Source: Rhytidiadelphus loreus (lineage: Eukaryota > Streptophyta > Bryopsida > Hypnales > Hylocomiaceae). From it: DNA of 64,000 bases. Positions 22,552 to 32,992 of this stretch are shown piece after piece. Position numbers and translations under genes: made by a program. The stretch is taken from assembly GCA_947034895.1 (NCBI GenBank), contig OX344762.1, forward strand, positions 27,632,760 through 27,696,759, given 5' to 3'. The notes under the pieces were generated by a model, which had not been told where the DNA came from, did no database searches, and saw only the letters and a list, made by a program, of their open reading frames with translations. Position 1 is the stretch's first letter, and each line of letters opens with the position of its first letter.

Positions 22552-24190
22552 CTCATCTGATCCCCGAGGCCTTGAACTCTTCCACTCACTCTTTCAAGTT
22601 GTTGGGAGACAACGCTGAACAGTTCTTATTGCTGCACTGTTAACCCTAAAATGATAGTACTCTCAAGGGCCATATTCTGGATGATGATCCGAGTGCTTCG
22701 AGGTGCTGTTTGGTCCAAATAACTTCTCTTTCAGCCCAAGTACTCGTTGGATTTTCTCAAGTAGCCTTCCTTTGTGACTAATTTGATGAAAAAGAGCTAA
22801 ACATATATTGTAGAAAGATATAAGCCAAAATTCAGAATACGATTTGGGCGTTGTAGGGTTAAGTAGGTAGCAAGATATTCACTGAAACAGTTAGTACCTC
22901 AGATGCAGATATTTTGTTAATGCCATCTGTACTTGTTTCTATAAGTGTTAGGACATACCGACAGTATGAGAAGGTTACCGGTTACGTTTTTTTGACGCTT
23001 GGAAAATGACTCCATTGGTGTGTAGCTCATGATTTTTTGGGTTGCATAACTTCTGTGGTTTTTTAATTGGTAATTGAAATCTACTTTGAATTTTGTTTTC
23101 CGAAGATGTTCTTGAATGGACCATGTAGTAGAATGACTTTAGTTGAATAGCTAGATGATTCATTTTACGTCGTATACATGAAAGGAGTTTTTTTAATTTT
23201 ACTCTCTGGAGATGAAACCACTTTGCACTCAATAAATCATTTTCAGATTTTTTTTTTTTTAAATTTGAATTTTTGAAGAAAAAGTTAAGAGAATCCATGT
23301 AGAAAATAAGATTAACAAAATAACAAAATTTCATTTTGCACCATTAAATTGCATCATGATAATCTCAAAGTTTCACCTCTGATGGGTGTATATTATAGTG
23401 TAAATTTTTGTGTATTTCCTTTTGTAAGAAAATAATAGAGCTTGGTTACATGCTCAAAGTCAAATTGCAATAAAGTACTCTAATTATAAAAATTATGAAT
23501 ATTAGAGAAGAAATTTCAATAGACATAAAAACCTTCATTTCATTGGTTGAGCTTAAACTTAGAAGAATTGTTTTCATGGCTAAAATTTTAATAAATACTA
23601 GAATTATGAATCACTAATACAAATGCACATAAGAAAAATCATTGGAGACCATAGTTATGTATTAAATCTAATTTGAAACAAAGACCTTCAAAATAATGCA
23701 CATTTAACACAAACCATGGTCTAAAATAGTTTTTCAATGTGGATTTGTACCAATAGAATTTCCATTACCATCTAATGCAAACAGACTCCAAAAAAAAGAA
23801 TAAAAATCACAATCCTTCAATTAGTAGTGTTAATTTGAAAGCATCCATATGCCACTTTGTAATCCAAAGAATGAATGAAAAAAGGAATGAAAAATCACAA
23901 TCCTTCAACTAATAATGTTAATTTAAAAGCACCCAAACTTGTGCCACTTTGTAATTTTGTGGTCCTCCATGGTAAGGGCTATATTAGAGATTGAAAAAGA
24001 TATTAGCCCCAAATAGAAGCCTCTTGTGAAGGTTTGGTTATAGCAAATGGAAGCCAAGATTCAAATTGTCAAACTCGTTAGAAAAAAGAAGCAATATCCT
24101 TTCTAAGTATTCAATTTTTTTTTCTGAAATGGTGACAACAATATCAATCAAGTAGCCATTTTTGGAAAGAAATCATTTTTATTAACAAAT
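22552..24190. other. AKR 3' flank and AT-rich DNA, no further gene
   Basis: The first few hundred bases are presumably AKR 3' UTR and flank. Beyond about 22.9 kb the sequence is AT-rich with a T homopolymer near 23250; a pair of similar short blocks (AATCACAATCCTTCAA) lies near 23810 and 23893. No gene seen. Confidence 0.6.
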
Positions 24191-24191
24191 A

Positions 24192-24257
24192 AGTATATAG
24201 GGGGTCCAAAGTTTTGTTTGCACATGGTTTCCAATGGACACTCTAAGTGACCCCCCC
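24192..24257. mobile_element. End fragment of the 555-bp TIR element family
   Basis: AAGTATATAGGGGGTCCAAA through CTCTAAGTGACCCCCC matches the end of the element at 55959-56515 (and the start of 9702-10256, reversed). The rest of the element is absent. Confidence 0.65.
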
Positions 24258-24807
24258 AAGCTATTGCATAATATTTAGTAGTATACACTATCATTGCCTT
24301 AGCTCTATTGTAGATGGTGTAGAATATTCCACACCCATGAGTAGTTGTGTGGATTGGTGGAGGTTTAATGTAATTAGTAGTATGCATGAAGGAAAGATGG
24401 TGTGCATGAAGGCTACTAAATGTGATGTGGTTCAATTTTAATCTTGGAAGGATGCCAAAGATTAAAAAGTGTCATTTGGATGGTCAAATAGGCTTGTGCA
24501 TATTTTTTGTATGCAACTTTACTATGCTATATCTACATGATTGACTTAAGTTTAAGACATTTTAGTTGTTTTTTAAATTTTATATGGGGTAGTTTATATT
24601 TTTTTAAATGGTACACTACCAGTATACAATGTATTTCAATACTTTGAGCTTTTTTCTTGAAAACTTAATTTTGACATTGAAAATTATTTCTTTTGTGTTT
24701 GAGCAAAATTGAAAAAATGAAACTACTAAAGTTTAGTTTCTACTCTATTTGGAAATTTTGAAAAACTACTTAAAACAAGCATTTTATTGAAGTTTGAAGT
24801 TGAGGAT

Positions 24808-24939
24808 CACTAGTAGAAAATCATGCCCAATCTGTTGTTTTGGTCACGTTGATCATCAACAAATTTCTGTTGATCAACAAAAATTTGTTGGTGATCAATG
24901 CAACCAAAACAACAGATTGGGCATGATTTTCTACTAGTG
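24808..24939. mobile_element. 132-bp CACTA-type foldback MITE
   Basis: Starts CACTAGTAGAAAATCATGCC and ends with its exact reverse complement; the arms of about 60 bp pair almost throughout. The ends match the MITE at 27698-27832 (CACTARTAGAAA). The flanking triplets (GAT and TTC) do not match, so the target duplication has decayed or the outer bases differ. Confidence 0.8.
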
Positions 24940-26109
24940 TTCTTAATATGGAGTGACACATAAACTTTCTTTATTGATAGTCTACCACAAAGTTCTATAC
25001 TATAATGCACTTCTAATCTAAAATTTTCAAAAAATTTAAGCACGCTTTATATTTGATATGAATTTTATTCACACTACAAAAAACTAGGGATAAAAATGAT
25101 TGCATAGAAGTCATTTCAGACAAAAATGATTGAAAAATGACTTCAGGCCCTAGAGTCATAGTGGACAAGTCATCATCCAATTCTACTTTGGATGAAAAAG
25201 GATGAGAGGGTCTATGTGGATGATGAGGTGGACGGGAATTTTTGTGAAAAAGGCCAAGTAGTTACCGTAGACGTCCATGTCAGCCAATTATTCAGTCATT
25301 TTGTAGTTGCTAACATGGACATATTAGAATCATGTCATAGTCATGTCATAATCATGATTGTTGGATTTATGTGAGAATCATGTCAAAGTCATATTAGAGT
25401 CATGTTTAAGTCATTCTGAAATCATTTTGTAGTCATTTAGAAGTTAAGATGGAGTCTTTGCGCAATCCAAATGGATTGACCCACGGCAAGTTATTTCATA
25501 GTCATTTTAAAGTGACTTGAATTTAGGGTTTAGATCACACTCCAAGGTCATTCAAAGTTCCACAATGATATACCATACAAAATACACCACACAATACACC
25601 ATATTTGGCATATATGTAGCATGGCTTTCAAAGTCACTTAGTATTTGATTATGAAGAGATGAAATGACAAGCACTTTAAAGTAGTGGGGTAGTAGGAGGC
25701 AAGACAAACCATGTGGGATATGTGAAACGTAGGAATTGTGTTACAAGTAATATTTTATATTCCATTGAAGTGTAACAGATTAATTTTCTTCAAAAAACTT
25801 TGAATTTATAAAAGTTGAGAAGTCAATCTCACTTTCATTTCCAAAAATTTGTTTTAGGTTTCAAAACACAAATCAAAAGCTATAGACAAATTTGCATACA
25901 CAACAGTATTTAGGGAGGTTGTGCACATCTTAGTTGTTTTTAGAGTAAATTACTATTACGCGACTTTAGGGTCACTAAATTGGAGTCACTTTGAAGTCAT
26001 ACCATTGAGGTGCACCTACCTCTGTAATATCTACTCTGACCAAGAACAATTTGTCTGTTTTGTTTGGCTTGAGGGTTTTGTCATTAGGAAATGAAGGAGT
26101 CCACTAAAG

Positions 26110-26660
26110 AGCTGTAAATTCTCGATCATAGGGAACTTTGGCAGCAATTTATTTTTAAAATAAAAATTTGATTAAAAAAAAGAACAATAGCAAATTCTTG
26201 CACTTCTTTAAAGCAGGACAGATCCCAAAAGTAATTGAAAAAACATTAAAATAATTGAAATAAAAGTTTATTAAAATAAATTTGTAATTACAAATTTTTA
26301 CAATCTGATGTGAAAGGGAGACCATATCAAATTGCTCATTTTTTTTTTAAATTAAAAATTATTATTATTATTATTTATTATTATTATTGTTATATTTGTA
26401 AATTATTATTTTTTAAATATATATTAAAAGAATTTTAATTTTAATTATTTATTAATATTATAACATTAATTTTTAATTTTTTTATGTATTGACCTTAAGG
26501 TCGGCTGTATGATTCTCGATCATATTGACCTTAAGGTCGGCTGATAAAAAGGTCGGCTGTCAATTCTCGATCATAGGGACTTTAAGGTCGGCTGTATGAT
26601 TTTTTTATGTATTGACCTTAAGATCGAGAATTTACAGCCGACCTTTTTTTTACAGCCGAC
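26110..26660. repeat. Nested inverted/direct copies of GGTCGGCTGT..TTCTCGATC
   Basis: GCTGTAAATTCTCGATC at about 26112 is mirrored near 26621-26637. Between and around them, the palindrome GACCTTAAGGTC and blocks such as AAAGGTCGGCTGT recur four to five times (26480-26670). The pattern looks like several small elements with the same ends inserted into one another. Confidence 0.6.
26340..26480. repeat. Low-complexity (ATT)n-rich tract
   Basis: Imperfect ATT/TTA trinucleotide repeats and poly-T/A tracts, with almost no G or C. Confidence 0.85.
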
Positions 26661-27697
26661 CTTTTTAAAGGGTGTACTTTTAATTTGTCTTATTCTTTTT
26701 GCAATTACATTCTTGTAATGAGTAGAGGTAAGTCCTGTCCGAGTGGGTACAGGTTTGAAAACTAGCAAATGCTGGAGAGGCTGAGAATCCATCTATGAGT
26801 GACGTAGCAATCATGTCCTTGTCACGCCACAGTGCAAGGTCAGCTTGCAACTTACTAGAATGTGATTGTAGAAGTCACCTCTAAGTGGGTGCAATCGCGG
26901 CCTAGGTGACATGGAGGTAGCTCATGTGGAAAAGGGCGCAATCCTTTCTACGTCAATAGTGCCCAAATTCATTCTATCACCATCTAGTTTCCTACTAGTC
27001 ATTTCCTACTCTCAGTGTAGTGAACACTAGTCACATTTTGTGACTCGACAAGTCATTTTCTGTAACTACATCTACCATGGATGATACTCCGTTAACAACA
27101 TCGTTTTGTTGATTACAATGTCAATGGAAAACTGAGGATGAGATTGTGAAACCATCATGTCTTCATCTTGCAATTGCAACAACGATTGTTAAATGATTAG
27201 GACAATAAGCTAGTTTGGAGATTGGTGCAATGATGGGAGCACCAGTCACTTTTAAGTCAAGCCGGACATGAAGTCATTTACGCCCAATCGCAAAGAGGGG
27301 TCCATTTCTTGTAGTATCATTTTTTCTTAAAAAATTAATGATGATTTGAATTTTTCATAAAAGTTTTGAAATCTTCATGAGATACATTAGACATATGATT
27401 TCATCCTTGAAAAATAAAACCAAAAAAATTCACTTATACATGGAGAAGAAATGGAAGTTACAAAGCTAAAGACTTTCAAGTGAGACCACATGGTCATGGG
27501 GTCCATCCTTTAGGTATTAATGACTTCATTTACTTTTAACAATTATCATTCAACATTTTGACGCAAGAAATGTTTTTTTGAAGAAAAAAAAGATTCATTT
27601 AAAACCCTCGTAGAATTTTTCTAATAGAATTAACACTGAGGAAGTAGTTGTGGGAGAATTTACACTAATGAGAGAATTTATTCAATGAGAGAATTTA

Positions 27698-27832
27698 CAC
27701 TAATAGAAATGTAGGTTGCATAGATTAATGTAGGTTTTAAGACGAATTATTGGTCTAATTTTTCATTTTAAGACGAAATAGACCATGTGTGGGTTTAAAG
27801 CTTAGTCTATGTAGACCATTTTTCTACTAGTG
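27698..27832. mobile_element. 135-bp CACTA-type MITE, TTA target duplication
   Basis: The left end is CACTAATAGAAATG; the right end read inwards is CACTAGTAGAAAAATGG. Flanking triplets are TTA at 27695-27697 and 27833-27835. Internal inverted blocks GACGAAT and GACGAAATAGACC suggest an imperfect foldback. Confidence 0.8.
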
Positions 27833-27835
27833 TTA

Positions 27836-28330
27836 AAGTGGCATTCCAAGGCCCCTAATAAGAATGGGTTCTATTTTTCACCAACTGTCAATCTTCTTCA
27901 TGTCTTAGGTTACTTGACACTACCTTCGTCCTTGCTTGCCTCTTTGAATTGGTCACACTAAATTGAAAAGATGATGATTTTTTCACCTTGAGAAAAAACA
28001 CAAATAATAATAATTTATTACGAGATGATCAAATTTGGAAAAATTGAAGTCATGTTTAGAATCAAGAACCCAAATTAGCTACAACAAGATATGAAATGCA
28101 AAACCAAGCATTCCAAAATAGAAGGCAATTTTTAAATTTATCCCATGTGGTTTAAAAATTGGAAGTTTTCACCTTAATCATTAGAGAAGAATTGGGGTCT
28201 CAACATGCCTAGTACTTTTGGCTTGGAAATTAATTGTTTGGTTTGTATAAAAGGGAAAATTTCATTTGTGGTGTCCTTGCTACACGTTTCCATCAATTCC
28301 ACAACCCAATGGCATGTTGTTGGTACTTGC
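27836..28330. other. Non-coding, nothing recognised
   Basis: AT-rich with short open frames only. Confidence 0.5.
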
Positions 28331-28334
28331 CGAG

Positions 28335-28690
28335 TTGGCAACGGTACTCACGTGCATTAGATGGGATTTGGGGGGGCTGGAGGGCCGTTTCAGGCTATTC
28401 CCAGCTCCGTTCCCCCGGGCTCCATCGAACACTGATGCCAGTTGTTGTTTTTCAAACAAAACAAAACAAAACAACAAAACTTTAAAGTTCTTAAAATGAA
28501 AAACAAAGTTATAATTTTTTTATTTTTTTTATTTTTTTCTTAAATAATCAACGTGGCAGTCGCTCGGCCAGGTCAGCAGGCCTCGTGAACGGCCAGTTTC
28601 GTCTAGTTTCCCACTTGGGAACTCGCGGCCCTTCCCAGTAGGGAAATCCCATCTAATGCCCAGCCTAAGTGGCAATGGCTGCCCGTCCCT
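28335..28690. repeat. Foldback segment with GCATTAGATGGGATTT ends
   Basis: GCATTAGATGGGATTT at about 28353 is mirrored at about 28643-28660. Similarity continues inwards to GGGCCG on both arms and outwards to GCAACG/GCCATTGCC. The arms are GC-rich; the middle is a poly-A/T tract (28450-28545). Probably a small non-autonomous element. Confidence 0.65.
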
Positions 28691-30224
28691 CTTATGTATT
28701 GGTAGAGTCTGTGTTGGCATGTTGCCATAAAGACAGTCAATTTGTTTAGTATATTCAAAGCACTATTTTAATACAATGGTTTTGGCTTGTATTCTCGTGT
28801 AGATAGGGTTTTTGGGCAAATGGTTAAGAACTTAGTAACCCTCATAATTGTACTCATATTGTACGATGCTCTTACAATCTATTTAACAATTAAAAATGTG
28901 AACCAGGGTCAATGTGTACATGCTTTTAGTGAAGGCAATTGGACAAGCTAATTTGAAGTACAATTGACTTCCCGCGAGGGGTACTGCCATCCATCACCCT
29001 CATAGTAGAACCTTGGCAGATCCACTACCCGTCCAGAAGAAGGACGGTCCTACTTGCCCTACGGATGTTGCCAACAATGCTTTTTTTTATTGCACCCGAG
29101 GAATAGTTTTCATGATGCCATCATTCTTTAATGTTTTCCGCTCATTTGTTGCTACTGGTGGCAACGCCTTCAAAATCTAATGTCACCACCTAAGGTTCCA
29201 CGTTGTACACAACCATGTTGGAATTAACTTGGAATTTCTGTTGTACCTTTCCGGATATTAGCCTATTTTCAATTTGGGCATCCTTGGATCCAAATTCTCC
29301 TCTAATGTTGTCATTCATTAGAAGAGTTTTTAGGCCTTCAGAAGACCGTAAATTCCTTGGAGTTCCCGAATTGTAGAAACCTGGTTGTAGTAGTACTAGG
29401 TTGGAACAATTTAATGTTAGACAATATTAATTAATTTTTAAAAATTAATTAGTTAATATTATCAGATGTTAATTTAATTTTTTAATACTTCGCCAACGTT
29501 GTAGTGGTTTCCATACATGGGAATACTGCAAATCTCCCCTAATGTTAGTGTAACAAGTACTTAAGCCAAAGCATTCACTACATTTGAGAAACTAAATTAG
29601 AAGTTTCTATGAGTGTAAAATCTAAAATTGCAAATTGAGGAACTTAAAGTGGACACCTACTAAAATGTCACTTTTTGCTATTGTGTTTAGTTACCATTAT
29701 TACCATTTTCACATTTTCTTGTTGGCAAGTTAAAAGAAGTTTCCACCACTTTTATCCAATTCCATCGGCTAACTTTGAACTATTTGCCATTTTTCCCCAA
29801 ACACTAGTTTGATCTTGTTGGAAGCCAAGAATGTATTCCAAATTTTCTTCTCATGCATTTTTTGGACATTGATGAAACAAACTATAAATTTTCAAACTAC
29901 CAAAAATATGTATATTAAAAAGCAACCCAAGATTTCCGTAAATGGAGGTAATATATTTTAAGCAAGAATCTATAGGGATCAACCTTAAAAAAAGGCTAGA
30001 ATTATATGCAATTATCTTACTTTGAACACTAGTTTGGATGGGCCTTCAATCAAATGCAATGAAATTTTTCTTGCAAGTTTTCTCCAATCTTACCTAATTT
30101 TCACATTAGCTCCCTCTATGCTAGAAAAAAGAGGAAAAAAATTCAATGAGATCACCAAAAGCATCTTTAAGAAATATGACACTCACCAATATTTGGATGA
30201 AATTTACAACTTTTAGGTGATATT
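28691..30224. other. Intergenic, no gene recognised
   Basis: No coding region is supported. An AT palindrome (AATATTAATTAATTTTTAAA and mirror) lies at about 29424-29461. Confidence 0.55.
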
Positions 30225-30557
30225 GTGGATGATGGATGGATGATAAAAGAAGAAGGTTACCTCGTACTGTACTTGCACTCTGCCATCAAGAAACCGAAAA
30301 AGCATTCACTGATCAGGCGGCACCAGGGCAGCAGCTCCTCACGGATTCCTTTCTACAATTTTTTTGTTCCTTTCTGGGTTCCTTCTGTTGCTACGGAGTA
30401 CCATTTACCATTGTTTTCGTCGTCGTCTTCTCCAAATTTAGCGATTCAGATCGCGGATCTCACTGTTGGGGGAGTTCCAATACTGAGAAGCCCTAAACTT
30501 AACAAAACCTGAACCTCTCCTTGTTTGCTCGTTGTCGATTGATCGAAATCAGCAACA
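30225..30557 (+). promoter_or_regulatory. Upstream region / 5' UTR of the proteasome gene
   Basis: The composition becomes GC-richer and CT-rich towards the start codon at 30558. A CCCTAAAC motif of the plant telo-box type lies about 65 bp upstream of the ATG, a common feature of plant housekeeping promoters. No clear TATA box was identified, so the transcription start is unknown. Confidence 0.4.
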
Positions 30558-32214
30558 ATGGCGCGATACGACCGAGCAATCACGGTGTTTTCACCCGATG
30601 GCCATCTATTTCAAGTGGAGTACGCGTTGGAAGCCGTGCGGAAGGGAAATGCTGCAGTCGGGGTGCGTGGTACAGACACGATCGTATTGGGTGTGGAAAA
30701 GAAGTCCACTGCCAAGCTGCAAGATGCCCGGTAAGGCACCTCTCATGTCGTTTGGACACAATTGCATTTGAGTCCATGGATCAAGCTCGTGTGTGCAGAT
30801 GCCGTTAGGTCTTAGTTTTAAATCTCTGGGTGCTCAATTTTGGTGGAGGTCTTGGAAAGTTTGCACTTGAGACTGGTTGACCTAATTCCGACAGCAGTTG
30901 TAGAATGGTCAGAGGGTAGGTTTAGTTGGAAATGCGAGATTGCGGAGGTTTGTGGTTGATTCGTAGAGTTGTTTCTGTTGTTATGGCGGCCGTGGTGGAG
31001 ATTATCGGTGTGGTGAGATTGTCGAGTGGTTTAGGTTGTGAAATCAATTATTTAGGGTTTGGGAAAATTCATGAGGGTGTGGTGGATTGAATAGGATTTG
31101 GGGTTTGGTAAGGATGGAGAATGTGCATGTGGGTTAGGTTCACAGGACTGGTATCAAAGGGAGAGGATACTGAAATGGTTAGGGACCTGATACTGTACCG
31201 TCTCCTGTACTATTGGTGACTCCTGTTACCGACAGCAACTCATCTTTTCATACGCTTGGTTGGAGGTTGTAATTTCTTATGCAATACAACCTCATTTCCA
31301 AGTTGGGAGGCTGTAGCTCACTTTGAAATTACATAAGAAATTCGTTCACAATGCTCTCTACAGCTCTCCATATTTCCCATACATCTCACTACTGCAAATT
31401 TTGAATTGCCTAAAGTGTCGCGATGAGTATTCTCTAACCTCGTGGGTGAGATGAACTCTGGGTTGTAGTGGTCTGATTCACTTACCCTTCTCTCTTTGCA
31501 GAACCGTGCGGAAGATTTTGAAGCTGGACGAGCATGTGTCGCTTGCATTTGCAGGCCTGACTGCCGATGCGCGTGTGCTTGTCAACCGTGCTCGAATCGA
31601 GTGTCAAAGCCATCGTCTTACAGTCGAAGATCCTGTCACTGTGGAGTACATCACTCGCTTCATTGCTGGTTTGCAGCAAAAATACACTCAGAGTGGTGGA
31701 GTGCGTCCTTTCGGCATTTCCACGTTAATCGTAGGCTTCGACCCTTACACAGGTGTACCTGCCCTCTACCAAACCGATCCCTCGGGAACTTTCTCGGCAT
31801 GGAAAGCCAATGCTACTGGTCGTAACTCAAACTCAGTACGTGAATTTTTGGAGAAGAATTACACGGAAACATCTGGCAAGGAGACAGTAAAGCTGGCTGT
31901 GCGAGCGTTGCTTGAAGTAAGTGACCACCACCCGCTTGGTCTTCTTTGTGGACGTTGATAAACTGCTTGTTTTGTGTCTTCTACTCTCTATATTCTGCCC
32001 GGACTGGAGGTTGAACCTGTGGTTCTGACAGCGATGACTTTTGCGATTGTGGCAGGTGGTAGAGAGTGGAGGTAAAAACATTGAAATAGCTGTAATGACC
32101 AAGAACGAGGGCTTGCGGTTGCTAGAAGATGCAGAGGTGGAGGAGATTGTTACGGCTATAGAAACTGAGAAGGCTGCTGCCGAAGCAGCAAAGAAAGGTC
32201 CTCCTCGTGATTAG
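30558..32214 (+). CDS. PAD1: 20S proteasome subunit alpha type-7, 3 exons, complete
   Basis: Structural alpha subunit of the 20S proteasome core, the outer heptameric ring that gates substrate entry; cytosol and nucleus. Exons are 30558-30730, 31502-31916 and 32056-32214, with GT..AG introns in phase 2 then phase 0. The product is 248 residues, the usual length of alpha-7. It opens with [20 protein letters not shown] and the YALEAV helix that define alpha-type subunits, followed by the VGVRG and GVEKKS strands, [11 protein letters not shown], and the [12 protein letters not shown] and [15 protein letters not shown] blocks. The tail is Ala/Lys-rich ([15 protein letters not shown]). No frameshift or premature stop is seen, so the gene looks functional. 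Its 3' flank (from about 32362) is where the duplicated segment with the reductase gene begins. PAD1 is the plant name and PSMA7 the animal name. Confidence 0.96.
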
Positions 32215-32642
32215 TAGGTGTCAGTATCTTGAATTAGCGACGTTATTGTTCTGTGAACTGCATAAATACAAATCATGTAAACTTTGTAGAGCATATGGCA
32301 AAAATCTCGTCCATGAACGCGACTCTGATTGGGGGCACTGAAACAGTTTACTTGAATTCGAAACTAGAATTAGAAGTTGTTGGAAGTGAAATAAGAATTT
32401 CAGGAGCTTTAAGGTACTTAATATCAAAGTTTCAGATTAGTCTGCCCAAATTTGCAGATGTAAAGGCTAACAACCAGGGTTAAAGGATCCTCCTCCACCA
32501 CTCAACTTCGCTACAAATCTACTCAAGTCCACATAAGTACGTTTTATCATAAAACTATTCTCTTAACACAAGCATAGATACCAGTACCTAATATTCATTT
32601 ATGTACGATGTACTTTGCACTCACTCAATATCAGTATGTTAG

Positions 32643-32830
32643 GATCACTTGTCTCGTCGGCATCCCATTCTCAATTGATCCGTTTCTTGAGATCATCACG
32701 GTTCTGAACCATGAAATGCTGATGACGAGTTGTTTTAACCACCTTATAGGTGAGCTTCAGGTTGATGGTATCGTTGAGACCTTTCAGTTCACAAGTAAAA
32801 CTTCGGTAGAGTGTCCGCGCTCTTGTTGGC
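32643..32830 (-). pseudogene. Tandem remnant of the last reductase exon (copy A only)
   Basis: The block 32753-32825 (AGGTGAGCTTCAGGTTGATG... to GAGTGTCCGCGCTC) is a diverged copy of 32956-33030, which spans the last codons and stop of the reductase plus 3' flank. The neighbouring GGCATCCCATTCT...TTGATC sequence is likewise repeated (about 32659 and 32828). Copy B has only one version, so this is a local duplication of about 170-200 bp that decayed afterwards. Confidence 0.65.
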
Positions 32831-32992
32831 ATCCCATTCTACATTGATCACGTTCATGAGAACTCCGTGGTTCTGACCAACGAAAGTGTTGCCGAGGAAT
32901 ACTTTCTCACTATTGTAAGCATGTTAGAATTCGATTCTCCTACCACTGACGTTACAGGTGAGCTTCAGTTCGATGGCAATCGTTGCGAAGTT

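Larger units (their letters stand above)
25072..27316. mobile_element. Non-autonomous CACTA-like element, 2.25 kb, TCA target duplication
   Basis: The left end is CACTACAAAAAACTAG; the right end read inwards is TACTACAAGAAATGG (first base changed from C). The flanks are TCA at 25069-25071 and 27317-27319. The subterminal regions carry many short copies of AAATGACTTC / AGTCATTT in both orientations, the arrangement that CACTA transposases recognise. A middle segment with ATACACCATA repeats and CATGTGGGATATGTGAAAC is shared with 36623-37281. No transposase is present. It contains at least one nested repeat cluster (26.1-26.66 kb). Confidence 0.7.
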
